Source: Paracoccus binzhouensis (GTDB lineage: Bacteria > Pseudomonadota > Alphaproteobacteria > Rhodobacterales > Rhodobacteraceae). Taken from it: 33,090 nt of DNA. The stretch's first letter is position 1. Every line of letters begins with the position of its first letter. The position numbers and the translations under genes were made by a program. Below the pieces are notes generated by a model. That model saw only the letters and a program-made list of their open reading frames with translations. It was not told the DNA's origin and did no database searches. The stretch covers positions 1 to 33,090 of the forward strand of contig NZ_JAEHFP010000043.1 in NCBI RefSeq assembly GCF_016446475.1, written 5' to 3'. This document shows positions 9,522-18,112 of the stretch, in pieces.

Positions 9522-10933
9522 CCGGCGATGCCCTCGATCACCTCGGGCGTGGGGGCGGGGACGCCTTCCAGCGCCTTGGCCAGCGGGGCCAGCGCCGGAT
9601 GCGCCAGGTCGCGCTGGATCGCCGCCCAGACGCGCGGCATCATCGCCAGGTAGCGCCGCTTGCCCTCGCGCTGCGCCAGCCGGGTGAAGATGCCCATGAT
9701 GCGCAGGTTGCGCTGCGCGCCCAGCAGCGCATAGGCGGCACGAAACCGCGCCTCGTCCACGCCGGTCGCGGCGACATAGCGGGCGATCTGCGCCTCTTCG
9801 ATCTCGGGCGCGACATCGCGGCGGGCGTCCTGCAAGGCCGAGACCAGGTCATAGGCCGGATGCACCGCCACCGCGTCCTGGAAATCCAAGAGGCCCAGCG
9901 GCGCCTCGTCCCGCCAGACGACATTCTCGGCATGGAAATCGCGCAGACCCAGCACCGGAGGCATGTCGGCGGCCAGTTCGGCATGCAGCCGCTCGATCAC
10001 CGCTGCAACCTCCGCGCCCTTGCCGGGCGCGCCAGCTGCGGGGGGGTAGTATTCGGCGAACAGCCCGACCTGACGCGCCAGTTCCGGCCCGTCAAGCCGC
10101 AGCACGAAATCCGGCGGCTTGTGGCCATGCAGCTGCACCAGCAGGTCGGTCATGCGGTCATAGATGCGCGGCGCCAGATCGGGGCGCGATTCCAGCACCC
10201 GGGCGACCAGATCGTCGCCCAGATCCTCGATCAGCAGCAGCCCCTGGGCCTGGTCGGTGGCCAGGATCTCGGGGGCGTGCAGGTCCAGCGCCCGCAGCCA
10301 TTGCGTCATCGCGACATAGGGCGCGGTCACGCCGGGCGAGGCATCCATCAGCACCGCGCTGCGCCCTTCGTCCACCAGCCGGAAATAGCGCCGCGACGAG
10401 GCGTCGCCGGCCAGCGGGACCAGCCGTGCCCCGGACCAGCCGGCACGGTGGATCAGCCGGGCGATGGCGGGCAGGCGGGTCATCAGGCCCCAATGCGGCT
10501 CGGACCCGGCCAGGGTGATGCGGCGCAGCTCGGGCGCGTCCGCCAAAGGCTCCAGCCCCACGGTCAGCGCGCCCTCCAGCGGGCTGCCATGCTCGGGCCA
10601 TTCGACCAGCACGATGGCCTCGCGCATGGCCTCGTCGAGGCCAAGCTCGGCCAGTTCCTCGGGATGGCTCAGGCGGTAAAGGTCGGCATGCCAGATCTCG
10701 GTCCCCAGCGGGTCGGCATAGGTCTGGACCAGGGTAAAGGTGGGGCTGGGCACCTCCTCGGCCGCCTCGCCCTGGCGGGCGCGGATGAAGGCGCGGGCGA
10801 AATGCGTCTTGCCCGCACCCACCGGCCCTTGCAACGCCACCACGTCGCCGGGCTTCAGGACAGCCGCCATCACCCGCGCCAGGCAGGCGGTCAGGTCGGC
10901 ATCGGCATCGTCAAGCGTCGCAAGCAGGGTCAT
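9518..10933 (-). CDS. TsaE-AmgK fusion: t6A ATPase plus MurNAc/GlcNAc kinase
   Basis: Encodes 471 residues in two domains. Residues 1-150 are TsaE, the ATPase of the tRNA threonylcarbamoyladenosine (t6A37) complex: Walker A G-P-V-G-A-G-K42-T43, S-P-T-F-T-L-V, H-A-D-L-Y-R-L and L-V-E-W-P-E. Residues about 155-471 are an aminoglycoside-phosphotransferase-fold kinase like Amg[11 protein letters not shown], catalytic D332-F-H-A-E-N337 and D350-F-Q-D for metal. AmgK phosphorylates MurNAc at C1 for the next gene, murU. Both domains look complete. A TTGACA-N16-TAGGTT promoter candidate ends 6 bases before the ATG, with no Shine-Dalgarno. I recall similar fusions in other Rhodobacterales. Confidence 0.88.
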   Translation of the reverse strand: MTLLATLDDADADLTACLARVMAAVLKPGDVVALQGPVGAGKTHFARAFIRARQGEAAEEVPSPTFTLVQTYADPLGTEIWHADLYRLSHPEELAELGLDEAMREAIVLVEWPEHGSPLEGALTVGLEPLADAPELRRITLAGSEPHWGLMTRLPAIARLIHRAGWSGARLVPLAGDASSRRYFRLVDEGRSAVLMDASPGVTAPYVAMTQWLRALDLHAPEILATDQAQGLLLIEDLGDDLVARVLESRPDLAPRIYDRMTDLLVQLHGHKPPDFVLRLDGPELARQVGLFAEYYPPAAGAPGKGAEVAAVIERLHAELAADMPPVLGLRDFHAENVVWRDEAPLGLLDFQDAVAVHPAYDLVSALQDARRDVAPEIEEAQIARYVAATGVDEARFRAAYALLGAQRNLRIMGIFTRLAQREGKRRYLAMMPRVWAAIQRDLAHPALAPLAKALEGVPAPTPEVIEGIAG

Positions 10934-10939
10934 GGCGTG

Positions 10940-10967
10940 AACCTAATGCGGGACGCGGCCCTGTCAA
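10940..10967 (-). promoter_or_regulatory. Candidate promoter of tsaE-amgK (leaderless)
   Basis: Minus strand TTGACA (10962-10967, overlapping the dapB TGA stop), 16-base spacer, TAGGTT (10940-10945). The predicted start falls at or next to the ATG (10933), and there is no ribosome-binding site in between. Confidence 0.45.
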
Positions 10968-11770
10968 AGCCCCAGAACGTCGGCCATGTCGTATTCGCCC
11001 GGCCCCTTGTCCTGGCCCCACAGCGCCGCCCGCAGCGCAGCGCGGGCAAAGATCGCGCGGTCGGTGGCGACATGGCGCAGCACCACCCGCTCGCCCGCGG
11101 TGGCGAAGATCACGTCATGCTCGCCCACGATGTCGCCGCCGCGGATGGCGCTGAAGCCGATCGAGCCGGGCGCGCGGGCGCCGGTGATGCCCTCGCGCGC
11201 AGGCGTGCGCAACTCGTCCAGGCCGTGGCCGCGCCCCTCGGCGGCGGCCTCGCCCAGCATCAGCGCGGTGCCCGAGGGCGCATCGACCTTGCGGTTGTGA
11301 TGCGCCTCGACCACCTCGACATCCCAGTCCTCGCCGAGCGCGGCGGCGACCTTGCGGGTCAGCCCGACCAGCAGGTTGACGCCCAGGCTCATGTTGCCGG
11401 CGCGGATGATCGGCGCGTGGCGGGCGGCGGCCTTCAGCTTGTCCAGATGGGCGGGCTCGAAGCCGGTGGTGCCGATCACATGCACGGCACGGGCCTGCGC
11501 GGTCAGTTCGGCAAAAGCCACCGTCGCCGCCGGGGCGGTAAAGTCGATCACCGCCTGCGCCTTGGCGATGGCCTCGACCGCGTCGTCGGTGACGGTGATT
11601 CCCAGCGCCGCGCCGCCCATCGCCTCGCCCAGGTCGCGGCCGACCCAAGGGTTGCCCGGCCGCTCGATGGCGCCGACCAGGCGGGCCTGATCCGACCCCA
11701 GAACGGTGCGCACCAGCATCTGCCCCATGCGGCCCGACGCGCCCGTGATGACGATTCCCGGTTTTTCCAT
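10964..11770 (-). CDS. dapB: 4-hydroxy-tetrahydrodipicolinate reductase
   Basis: Encodes 268 residues, the usual DapB length. It reduces the dipicolinate precursor with NAD(P)H in the meso-diaminopimelate/lysine pathway, in the cytosol. The dinucleotide loop G10-A-S-G13-R-M-G16 is at the N-terminus; the catalytic and substrate-binding segment [15 protein letters not shown] is complete, and I-G-T-T-G-F lies in the middle. The ATG at 11770 has a GGGGGA site; in-frame extension upstream runs antisense through rbfA and is rejected. It is divergent from rbfA (69 bases apart) and is followed after 30 bases by tsaE-amgK, linking peptidoglycan precursor supply with sugar salvage. Confidence 0.96.
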   Translation of the reverse strand: MEKPGIVITGASGRMGQMLVRTVLGSDQARLVGAIERPGNPWVGRDLGEAMGGAALGITVTDDAVEAIAKAQAVIDFTAPAATVAFAELTAQARAVHVIGTTGFEPAHLDKLKAAARHAPIIRAGNMSLGVNLLVGLTRKVAAALGEDWDVEVVEAHHNRKVDAPSGTALMLGEAAAEGRGHGLDELRTPAREGITGARAPGSIGFSAIRGGDIVGEHDVIFATAGERVVLRHVATDRAIFARAALRAALWGQDKGPGEYDMADVLGL

Positions 11771-11803
11771 GCTCGATCCCCCGTTTCCGGCATGTCTATC
11801 CCG

Positions 11804-11832
11804 TTGCGGCGCGGGCCGCGACCCCCTACATC
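11804..11832 (+). promoter_or_regulatory. Candidate promoter of rbfA (leaderless)
   Basis: TTGCGG (11804-11809), 17-base spacer, TACATC (11827-11832), then 7 bases to the rbfA ATG. No Shine-Dalgarno sequence is present. The -10 match is moderate. Confidence 0.35.
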
Positions 11833-11839
11833 TGCGCGC

Positions 11840-12271
11840 ATGGCACAGAACCGCTTTCATTCCGGCGCCGGATCTTCGCATCATGGCCCCTCGCAGCGCC
11901 AGCTTCGCGTGGGCGAGCTGATCCGCCGCACGCTTTCCGACGTCCTTCTGCGCGGGGATGTCCACGATCCCGACCTGAACCGGCATTCGATCACGGTCGG
12001 AGAGGTGCGGACCTCGCCCGATCTCAAGGTCGCGACCGCCTATGTGCTGCCCTTGGGCGGCCATGATGCCGAAGAGGCGCTGGCCGCGCTGCGCCGCCAT
12101 TCGGGCGAGCTGCGCCACCTGGTCGCCAAGGCGATGACGCTGAAATACGCACCGCAGCTGCGCTTCGTGCTGGACGAAACCTTCGACCGCATGGACGACA
12201 CCCGCCGCCTCTTGTCCGAGGACCGCGTGCGCCGCGACGTCGAATCGCATCCGGAAGACGATGAAGATTGA
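11840..12271 (+). CDS. rbfA: 30S ribosome-binding factor RbfA
   Basis: Encodes 143 residues. RbfA binds the immature 30S subunit and helps 16S rRNA 5'-end maturation, notably in the cold. The KH-like core is recognisable: [18 protein letters not shown], then [19 protein letters not shown], and a C-terminal [13 protein letters not shown] helix, with the acidic tail and basic N-terminal extension common in alphaproteobacteria. It is first in the rbfA / glycosidase / truB run and overlaps the next gene by 11 bases. The start at ATG 11840 matches the family, although no ribosome-binding site precedes it. Confidence 0.95.
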   Translation: MAQNRFHSGAGSSHHGPSQRQLRVGELIRRTLSDVLLRGDVHDPDLNRHSITVGEVRTSPDLKVATAYVLPLGGHDAEEALAALRRHSGELRHLVAKAMTLKYAPQLRFVLDETFDRMDDTRRLLSEDRVRRDVESHPEDDED

Positions 12272-13016
12272 CCTTAGGCGCCGGCTGGGCCTGACCATCG
12301 GCGCGCTGGTCGCCATGACCCTGCCCGCCATGGCCGGGATCTGCGAAAAGCGCGACTTCGACGGGCAGGGCTATGTGGTCTGCACGCTGGATGCCGGGCA
12401 GGAGCCGGGGCTGCGGCTGTGGCTGAACGGCCCCGACGGCCGGGTCTTGGGTGATTTCAACGCCGTGCGTCGCATGCTGACCGAGGGCGAGGTGCTGGGC
12501 TTTGCCATGAATGCCGGCATGTATCACCCGGATTTCACCCCGGTCGGGCTTTACGTCAGCGACGGCATCAGCCAGCACGAGCTGGTGACGGCGGGCGGCG
12601 GCGGCAATTTCGGCATGTTGCCGAACGGCGTGTTCTGCACCGGCGGCGCGCGGCCCTATCAGGTGATCGAAAGCCGGGCCTTTGCCAGGGCCGCCCCGGA
12701 ATGCCGCATCGCCACGCAGTCGGGGCCGATGCTGGTGATCGACGGCGCGCTGCATCCGCGTTTCCTGGTGGACAGCGACAGCCGCTATATCAGGAACGGC
12801 GTCGGCGTCTCGCCGGACGGGCAGACGGCGTGGTTCGCCATCTCGGACCGGGCGGTGACGTTTCACGAATTCGGCAGGCTGTTTCGCGACGGGCTGGGGG
12901 CGCGGGATGCGCTGTATTTCGACGGCTCGATTTCGCGGCTATACGCCCCGAGCCTTGGCCGCGCCGATTTCGGGCGGCGGCTGGGGCCGATCATCGGATA
13001 TGTAGGACAGAACTAG
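12261..13016 (+). CDS. Secreted phosphodiester glycosidase family (NAGPA/DUF2233) protein
   Basis: Encodes 251 residues with a Sec signal peptide (K-I-D-L-R-R-R then a hydrophobic stretch ending near P-A-M-A-G, about residue 26). The mature part matches the phosphodiester-glycosidase/NAGPA fold: [10 protein letters not shown], the G-L-Y-V-S-D-G strand, [17 protein letters not shown] and [12 protein letters not shown]. Family members cleave sugar phosphodiesters or related bonds; the bacterial periplasmic substrate is generally unknown. It starts inside rbfA (11-base overlap) and its stop is one base before truB, so it is embedded in a ribosome/tRNA maturation operon despite being secreted. 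Confidence 0.85.
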   Translation: MKIDLRRRLGLTIGALVAMTLPAMAGICEKRDFDGQGYVVCTLDAGQEPGLRLWLNGPDGRVLGDFNAVRRMLTEGEVLGFAMNAGMYHPDFTPVGLYVSDGISQHELVTAGGGGNFGMLPNGVFCTGGARPYQVIESRAFARAAPECRIATQSGPMLVIDGALHPRFLVDSDSRYIRNGVGVSPDGQTAWFAISDRAVTFHEFGRLFRDGLGARDALYFDGSISRLYAPSLGRADFGRRLGPIIGYVGQN

Positions 13017-13017
13017 A

Positions 13018-13914
13018 ATGGCGCGAAAAAAGGGACGCGAGATCCACGGTTGGCTGATCGTGGACAAGCCGGCGGGCATCGGCTCGACCGATGTGGTCAG
13101 CAAGGTCCGCTGGGCGCTGGACGCGAAGAAGGCCGGCCATGCCGGGACGCTGGACCCGGATGCGACCGGCGTGCTGGCCGTGGCGCTGGGAGAGGCGACC
13201 AAGACCGTGCCGATCCTGACCGACGCGCTGAAAGCCTATGACTTCACGGTGATCTGGGGCGCCGAGACCACCACCGACGACGCCTCGGGCGCGGTGGTGA
13301 AAACCAGCGATGCGCGCCCGGACGAGGCGGCGATCCGCGCCGCGCTGCCGGAGTTCACCGGCGAGATCATGCAGGTTCCCCCCGCCGTCTCGGCCGTGCG
13401 CGTCGAGGGCGCCCGGGCCTATGACCTCGCGCGCGAGGGCGAGGTGGTGGAACTGGCCGCCCGCCCGCTCTGGGTGGACTCGCTGGAGCTGCTGGGCACG
13501 ACCCGCGACAGCGCCGATCTGCGCATGGTCTGCGGCAAGGGCGGCTATGTCCGCGCCATCGCCCGCGACCTGGGCCGCAAGCTGGGCTGCCTTGGCCATG
13601 TCGCACAGCTGCGCCGCATCTGGTCGGGACCCTTCGACGCCGCAGACGGCTTCGCCTTCGACCGCATCGACCGCACCAACCAGGCCGAGATCGAGGCAGC
13701 GCTGTTGCCGCTGCAGGCGGCGCTGGCCGACCTGCTCGAGATGCAGGCGACCGAGATCGGCGCCACCCGCATCCTGAACGGCAATCCCGGCCAGGTGCTG
13801 GGCCATGCCGAATTCGGCGAGGAAGTCTGGGTCAGCCGCCACGGCCGCGCGCTGTGCATCGGCCGCTACATGGGCGGAGAGGTGCAGCCCTCGCGGGTGT
13901 TCAACCTGGGCTAG
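13018..13914 (+). CDS. truB: tRNA pseudouridine(55) synthase
   Basis: Encodes 298 residues. TruB makes pseudouridine 55 in the T-loop of tRNAs. The family signature H-A-G-T-L-D46-P-D-A-T-G-V-L carries the catalytic aspartate D46; [10 protein letters not shown] and the Q-V-P-P-x-x-S-A-V-R segment (residues about 118-130) are also typical, as is the [13 protein letters not shown] region. The ATG follows the preceding stop by one base, so translation is probably coupled. The gene ends against the convergent PEP-mutase-like gene with the two stops sharing the tetramer CTAG. rpsO, a frequent neighbour of truB, is not here. Confidence 0.97.
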   Translation: MARKKGREIHGWLIVDKPAGIGSTDVVSKVRWALDAKKAGHAGTLDPDATGVLAVALGEATKTVPILTDALKAYDFTVIWGAETTTDDASGAVVKTSDARPDEAAIRAALPEFTGEIMQVPPAVSAVRVEGARAYDLAREGEVVELAARPLWVDSLELLGTTRDSADLRMVCGKGGYVRAIARDLGRKLGCLGHVAQLRRIWSGPFDAADGFAFDRIDRTNQAEIEAALLPLQAALADLLEMQATEIGATRILNGNPGQVLGHAEFGEEVWVSRHGRALCIGRYMGGEVQPSRVFNLG

Positions 13915-14747
13915 TCCCCCTCGTCGCCGCGCGCCATGATCCGGGCGACCGTCGCGCCGGGCAGGGCCTCGGCGGCATAGGCGAAGGTGCCGGCGGACCG
14001 GACCTCCTCGGCGGCGCGCATCAGTGCCCCGAGCGCCGCCCGCGCGAAAGAGCCGCCGACGCTGATCCGCCGCACCCCGGCCTGCGCCAGCTCGGCCACC
14101 GACCAGGTCTGACCCGACAGCCCCATGACCACGTTGACCGGCTTGTCCAGCGCGGCGCAGACACTGCGGATCGCCTGCAGGTCCGGCAGGCCCGGCGCAT
14201 AGAGCACATCCGCCCCGGCTTCGGAAAAGGCTTGCAGCCGCCGGATGGTATCGTCGAGGTCCGGCCGGCCCCACAGGAAATTCTCGGCCCGCGCCGTCAG
14301 CAGGAAGGGCAGGCCCCGCGCCGCCTCTGCTGCGGCCTGGACACGCTCGACCGCCAGGGACAGGTCGTGGATCGGATCGTCGGCATCGCCCGTCGCATCC
14401 TCGATCGAGCCGCCGACCAGCCCCGCCCGGCAGGCCAGCCGGATGGTTTCGGCGCAGGTCTCCGCTGCGGCGCCGAAACCATCCTGCAGATCGGCCGAGA
14501 CCGGCAGCTCGGTCGCGCCGACGATCTCGGCGGCGTTCTGCAGGATCTCGTCGCGTTTAAGGTCGGCGATGGAATCCAGCTTGCCCCGGGAAAAGGCATA
14601 GCCGGCGCTGGTGGTCGCCAGCGCCTGGAACCCCAGGCTGGCCAGAAGCCGGGCCGAGCCGGCGTCCCAGGGATTGGGCATGACGAAGGCGCCCTCCGCC
14701 TCGTGCAGCGCCTTCAGCGCCTCGAATTTCGCCTGTTGGTCCGGCAT
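13911..14747 (-). CDS. Isocitrate lyase/PEP mutase family protein
   Basis: Encodes 278 residues of a TIM-barrel PEP mutase/isocitrate lyase superfamily enzyme. Visible are [10 protein letters not shown] near the N-terminus, [11 protein letters not shown] (metal-binding acids), G-G-S-I-E-D-A and L-T-A-R-A-E-N-F-L. The K-K-C-G-H loop of true isocitrate lyase is absent, so a C-C or P-C lyase/mutase of unknown substrate is more likely (oxaloacetate decarboxylase-like members are common). AGGAGAGG precedes the ATG. It is transcribed towards truB and its TAG overlaps the truB TAG by four bases. No phosphonate genes are nearby, which argues against phosphonate synthesis. Confidence 0.85.
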   Translation of the reverse strand: MPDQQAKFEALKALHEAEGAFVMPNPWDAGSARLLASLGFQALATTSAGYAFSRGKLDSIADLKRDEILQNAAEIVGATELPVSADLQDGFGAAAETCAETIRLACRAGLVGGSIEDATGDADDPIHDLSLAVERVQAAAEAARGLPFLLTARAENFLWGRPDLDDTIRRLQAFSEAGADVLYAPGLPDLQAIRSVCAALDKPVNVVMGLSGQTWSVAELAQAGVRRISVGGSFARAALGALMRAAEEVRSAGTFAYAAEALPGATVARIMARGDEGD

Positions 14748-14847
14748 CGCGCCTCTCCTGCAAGGGACTCCTCGGGCGAACCTAGCAGGCTGGAACAAAT
14801 TGTGAACGACTTTCTCGGCCCCTGACGCCAAGGCCGCGCTCCGGCCG

Positions 14848-15804
14848 TCAGCCGAACTGATAGGTCGCGGGCACGAAGCGATAGGAACCTTCGCCGTTCG
14901 GGGCGACGAAGCCGAGCGCGGGGAAGGGCATGTGATAGCCGATGAAGGGGATCTTCTCCTCGGCCAGCCGGGCCAGAACCGCCTGGCGGGTGGCCGCGCC
15001 CTGTTCCTTGTCCACGTCGAAGCGCACGTGCCAGGCCGGGCGCTGCACCGAATAGACATAGTGGTTGAAGCTGTCGCCGGTGATCAGCAGCCGCTGCCCG
15101 TCGCTTTCCAGAAGATAGGTGGTATGGCCGGGGGTGTGGCCATGCGCCTGTTCGGCCCTGATGCCGGGCAGGATCTCCTCGGTCCCCTCGATCTGCCGCG
15201 CCTTGTCCAGCAGCGGCACCACCTTGGCGGTATAGGCCTCGCTTGGATTGGCGGCCCAATGATCGTTCTCGGGCCGGGGCAGGATCAGCTCGGCCTTGGG
15301 AAAGGCCGGGGCTTCGCCATCCATCAGCCCGCCGATATGGTCGGGATGCATGTGGGTCAGCACGACATGGGTCACGTCCTCGGGCTTCACCCCGGCCTGC
15401 GCCAGCGAGGCGGCGTTGTTGGCCGGGACCATGCCGGTGTCGAACAGGACCAGCGCATCGGGCGTGCGCACCAAGGTCAGGGTGAACGAGCCGCCGCTGC
15501 GGTCGGCAGGGATGAAATTCTCGGCGCTGAGGCTTTCGAACTCGGCCGGGTCGGCGTTGAGCCCGAAGGTCTCGATCGGATTGTCGTTCATGCTGGCGCC
15601 GCCCAGCAGCGTCGTCACCTCGAAGCCGCCCAGCTGAATGGTGTTGGCGCGGCCGACGAAGACCGGCGCCTCGCCCGGCGGCTCGGCGGGCGCGGTCTGG
15701 GCGGGGGCGGCAGTCTGGGCATGGGCGGGCAGCACCAGCGCCAAGGGCAGCGCGCCGCCCATCAACATGGTGCCGCGGCGGGTGGTCTTGAACAATCCGG
15801 CCAT
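14848..15804 (-). CDS. Exported MBL-fold metallo-hydrolase
   Basis: Encodes 318 residues. The N-terminus has twin arginines (T-T-R-R-G-T-M-L-M), a hydrophobic stretch and P-A-H-A-Q, consistent with Tat (or Sec) export with cleavage near residue 29. The metallo-beta-lactamase motif T-H151-M-H153-P-D155-H156 is complete, with H-G-H-T-P-G-H, I-T-G-D-S-F and a late G-Y-H-M for the dinuclear metal site. Substrate is unknown; lactonase- and esterase-like members share this layout. GGGAGAGGA precedes the ATG. Upstream lies GGAAC-N17-GGTT, the same as at nepR, so the gene may belong to the EcfG stress regulon. Confidence 0.88.
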   Translation of the reverse strand: MAGLFKTTRRGTMLMGGALPLALVLPAHAQTAAPAQTAPAEPPGEAPVFVGRANTIQLGGFEVTTLLGGASMNDNPIETFGLNADPAEFESLSAENFIPADRSGGSFTLTLVRTPDALVLFDTGMVPANNAASLAQAGVKPEDVTHVVLTHMHPDHIGGLMDGEAPAFPKAELILPRPENDHWAANPSEAYTAKVVPLLDKARQIEGTEEILPGIRAEQAHGHTPGHTTYLLESDGQRLLITGDSFNHYVYSVQRPAWHVRFDVDKEQGAATRQAVLARLAEEKIPFIGYHMPFPALGFVAPNGEGSYRFVPATYQFG

Positions 15805-15835
15805 CAGTCCTCTCCCTCTGCCGATCTGACCGCCC

Positions 15836-15861
15836 AACCCGGGCGGGGTCGGCAAGGTTCC
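15836..15861 (-). promoter_or_regulatory. Candidate EcfG promoter of the MBL-fold gene
   Basis: Minus strand GGAAC (15857-15861), 17 bases, GGTT (15836-15839), ending about 31 bases before the start codon. The hexamer content and spacing equal those at nepR. Confidence 0.5.
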
Positions 15862-15873
15862 GCCGGCCGGCGA

Positions 15874-15896
15874 CTTCTTCGTTGCCCAAATACCCA
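15874..15896 (-). repeat. TATTTG-N8-AGAAG motif after rluA
   Basis: Minus strand GGGTATTTG (15887-15895) followed after 8 bases by AGAAG (15874-15878), 36 bases after the rluA stop and preceded by the palindrome GCGGCGCCGC (15901-15910). Second of three copies. Confidence 0.5.
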
Positions 15897-15931
15897 TGCA
15901 GCGGCGCCGCAAGACCAAGGGCTGGCCCGGC

Positions 15932-16579
15932 TCAGAACGGCGCCGGCGCGGAAAAGCCTTGCATCACCCCGGTTTCGGGATGCTTGAAGCGCAGGCTTTC
16001 GGCATGCAGCATCAGCCGCGGGAAATCCGCCGCCGCATCGGTCGCATAAAGCGGATCCCCCAGGATCGGGTGGCCCAGCTCGGCCATATGCACGCGCAGC
16101 TGATGGCTGCGGCCGGTGATCGGCATCAGCCGCACCCGAGTCTCGGCCTCGCTGGCCTTGACCACCCGCCATTCGGTCTGCGCCGGCCGGCCCTCGGCAT
16201 GATCGACCTTCTGGCGCGGGCGGTTCGGCCAGTCGACGATCAGCGGCAGGTCCACCATGCCGGTTTTCGGCTCCAGCCGGCCCCAGAGCCGCGCGACATA
16301 GGTCTTTTTCGTGCGCCGGTCCTCGAACTGCCGGGACAGGTGGCGTTGCGCATGCGGCGTCAGGGCAAAGACCATCACGCCCGACGTGTCCATGTCCAGC
16401 CGATGCACCAGCAGGATGGTCGGAAAGGCGGCCCGCAGCCGCTCGATCAGGCAATCGGCGCGATCCTCACCCCGGCCGGGGACCGAGAGCAGGCCGGCCG
16501 GCTTCTCGACCACCAGGATCTCGTGGTCGGCATGGATCACCCGCGGCTGCTCGGTCGTGGGCTGGTAGGAAAAGCTCAT
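15932..16579 (-). CDS. rluA: RluA-type pseudouridine synthase (tRNA Psi32 / 23S Psi746)
   Basis: Encodes 215 residues, close to E. coli RluA (219) and lacking the S4 domain of RluC/D. The catalytic motif is V-H-R-L-D62-M-D-T-S-G. Other stretches match RluA closely: V-V-E-K-P-A-G-L-L-S-V-P-G-R, L-P-L-I-x-D-W-P-N-R-P-x-Q-K-V, G-x-P-A-Q-T-E and P-I-T-G-R-S-H-Q-L-R-V-H-M. RluA modifies U32 in several tRNAs and U746 in 23S rRNA in E. coli; that dual target is inferred here. It starts within the stop of the LysE gene (ATGA, 4-base overlap), so the two are co-translated. Confidence 0.92.
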   Translation of the reverse strand: MSFSYQPTTEQPRVIHADHEILVVEKPAGLLSVPGRGEDRADCLIERLRAAFPTILLVHRLDMDTSGVMVFALTPHAQRHLSRQFEDRRTKKTYVARLWGRLEPKTGMVDLPLIVDWPNRPRQKVDHAEGRPAQTEWRVVKASEAETRVRLMPITGRSHQLRVHMAELGHPILGDPLYATDAAADFPRLMLHAESLRFKHPETGVMQGFSAPAPF

Positions 16580-17202
16580 TTCCAGACCAGCCGCAGCGCC
16601 AGGCCAGCAAACATCACCGCGGCGATGCGGTTCACGATGCCCAGCCGCTTGCCGATCACCTGCCCGGCAAAGCCGGCGACCACGCCATAGCCCATGGTGA
16701 CCAGCATGCCCGACAGGGTGAACATCAGCCCCAGCCCCAGGATCTGCTGCCAGATGGGACCGTATTCCGGCCGGGTGAATTGCGGCAGGAAGGCCAGCAG
16801 GAACAGCACCGGCTTGGGGTTCAGCAGGTTCGACAGCGCGCCGCGGCGGATGATGGCCCAGGGCCGGCTGGCGGCGCGGGCGCGGGGATCGACCTCGCCC
16901 GCGTTCCAGCTTTTCCAGGCCAGGAACAGCAGATAGGCGGCGCCGGCATATTTGATCGCCACCAGCGCGCCGGGATGGGCGGCGACCAGCGCGCCCAGGC
17001 CCACGGTCGCCATCACCACATGGCAGACCACGCCCAGCCCGACGCCGAACCCGGCCAGCGCCCCGGCGCGCGGCCCGTTCTGGATGCCGCAGGCGCTGGC
17101 GAAGAACACGTCCTGCCCAGGCGCGAAGTTCAGCACCAGGGCCCCGGCCATGAAGGCCAGAAGCTGTTGCAACGGAAAATTCGCCAGCGTGTCCCAGATC
17201 AT
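16576..17202 (-). CDS. LysE/RhtB family amino-acid exporter
   Basis: Encodes 208 residues with about six hydrophobic segments. The N-terminal L-N-F-A-P-G-Q-D-V-F-F-A and the central N-L-L-N-P-K-P-V-L-F segment are hallmarks of the LysE/RhtB (threonine/homoserine/lysine efflux) family, which exports amino acids or derivatives across the inner membrane using the proton gradient. The substrate cannot be told from the sequence. AAGGGGG precedes the ATG. It overlaps rluA by four bases; pairing an exporter with an RNA-modifying enzyme seems a matter of packing rather than shared function. Confidence 0.9.
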   Translation of the reverse strand: MIWDTLANFPLQQLLAFMAGALVLNFAPGQDVFFASACGIQNGPRAGALAGFGVGLGVVCHVVMATVGLGALVAAHPGALVAIKYAGAAYLLFLAWKSWNAGEVDPRARAASRPWAIIRRGALSNLLNPKPVLFLLAFLPQFTRPEYGPIWQQILGLGLMFTLSGMLVTMGYGVVAGFAGQVIGKRLGIVNRIAAVMFAGLALRLVWK

Positions 17203-17251
17203 CGCGCGCCCCCTTTTCCTGCCGCCTAGGCCGGGCGCCGCGCCGCGTCAA

Positions 17252-17647
17252 CTATTCGCGCGGATCCTGCGGCAGCCCGTCGGCGATATCGTAGTAATCG
17301 CCCTTGTCGGCGACGAAGATATGGCCCAGCAGCCGCAGCCCCGTCGGGCTGTCGATGGCGCCCGCCGCCACGTCGATGATCTCGGACCCGTCGCGCTGCC
17401 AGAACAGCGAGCTGCCGCAATCCGGGCAGAAGCCGCGCCGGGCGATGTCCGAGGCGCGATACCATTTCGGCTGTCCCTCGATCCGCAGCGATTTCGGCAG
17501 GATCGCCGCCCAGTAATGCCCCGACCAGCGCCGGCACTGGCTGCAATGGCAGGCCTTGAGGTCGTTGCCGGCGTCGTAGGTGCCGCGGAAGCGGATGGCG
17601 CCGCACAGGCAATGGCCGGTGAATTCAGTCGCGTCCGAAGGTGGCAT
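17252..17647 (-). CDS. GFA (glutathione-dependent formaldehyde-activating-like) family protein
   Basis: Encodes 131 residues of the Mss4-like zinc fold. Paired cysteines are visible: G-H-C13-L-C15-G, A-C33-H-C35-S-Q-C38-R-R and F-C74-P-D-C77-G-S, the usual GFA pattern. The family name comes from Gfa of Paracoccus denitrificans, proposed to speed S-hydroxymethylglutathione formation, but most homologues are uncharacterised, and no formaldehyde-oxidation genes are adjacent. I start at ATG 17647, where AGGAG lies at a good distance; this overlaps the end of the upstream fRMsr gene by 23 bases. Confidence 0.85.
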   Translation of the reverse strand: MPPSDATEFTGHCLCGAIRFRGTYDAGNDLKACHCSQCRRWSGHYWAAILPKSLRIEGQPKWYRASDIARRGFCPDCGSSLFWQRDGSEIIDVAAGAIDSPTGLRLLGHIFVADKGDYYDIADGLPQDPRE

Positions 17648-18077
17648 CCAGGATCTCCTGCAGGCGGTCGGCGTCGTCCTGCGTGAAGGCGTCCGGCCGG
17701 TCGCTGTCGATGTCAAGCACGCCGATCAGCCGCCCGCCCTTGCCGATCACCGGGATCACCAGCTCGGACCGGGTCGAGCTGGCGCAGGCGATATGGCCCG
17801 GGAAAGCCTCGACATCCGGCACCAGCTGGGTCTGCCGCGTCCGCGCCGCCGCGCCGCAGACCCCGCGCGAGAAAGGGATCACCAGGCAGCCATGGCCGCC
17901 CTGGTAGGGGCCGATCTTCAGCGTCTCGGGCGCGGTGACGCGATAGAAGCCGGTCCAATCGAAACGCTCGTCCGAGTGGTGGATTTCGCAGGCGAGCGTC
18001 GCCATCAGCGCGACCTCGTCGGTCTCGCCATGGGTCAGGGCGCGGATGCGGGCGGCAAGGTCGGCATAATCGGGCAT
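17625..18077 (-). CDS. msrC: Free methionine-(R)-sulfoxide reductase (GAF domain)
   Basis: Encodes 150 residues forming one GAF domain. It reduces free Met-R-sulfoxide in the cytoplasm using thioredoxin, protecting methionine pools from oxidation. The three redox cysteines C64, C74 and C98 have the same 10 and 24 spacing as C84, C94 and C118 of the E. coli enzyme, within G-H-G-C-L-V-I-P-F, R-G-V-C-G and I-A-C-A-S-x-x-x-S-E-L-V-I-P. The final catalytic E-L-V-I-P and D-I-D-S strands are present. No Shine-Dalgarno precedes the ATG; a GTGACA-N17-TAATGT promoter candidate ends 6 bases upstream. The stop lies inside the GFA gene. Confidence 0.92.
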   Translation of the reverse strand: MPDYADLAARIRALTHGETDEVALMATLACEIHHSDERFDWTGFYRVTAPETLKIGPYQGGHGCLVIPFSRGVCGAAARTRQTQLVPDVEAFPGHIACASSTRSELVIPVIGKGGRLIGVLDIDSDRPDAFTQDDADRLQEILDATFGRD

Positions 18078-18083
18078 GGCGCG

Positions 18084-18112
18084 ACATTAGCGGCCCCGCT
18101 GTGGGCTGTCAC
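18084..18112 (-). promoter_or_regulatory. Candidate promoter of msrC (leaderless)
   Basis: Minus strand GTGACA (18107-18112), 17-base spacer, TAATGT (18084-18089), six bases before the ATG at 18077. The -35 overlaps the end of the upstream membrane-protein gene. Confidence 0.4.

Noticed and set aside
11771..12331. N-terminal extension of dapB across rbfA
   Set aside because: Antisense to rbfA; the conserved GxxGxxG begins just after the ATG at 11770.
14748..15059. N-terminal extension of the PEP-mutase-like gene
   Set aside because: The extra part is Pro/Arg-rich and antisense-like; AGGAGAGG marks the ATG at 14747.
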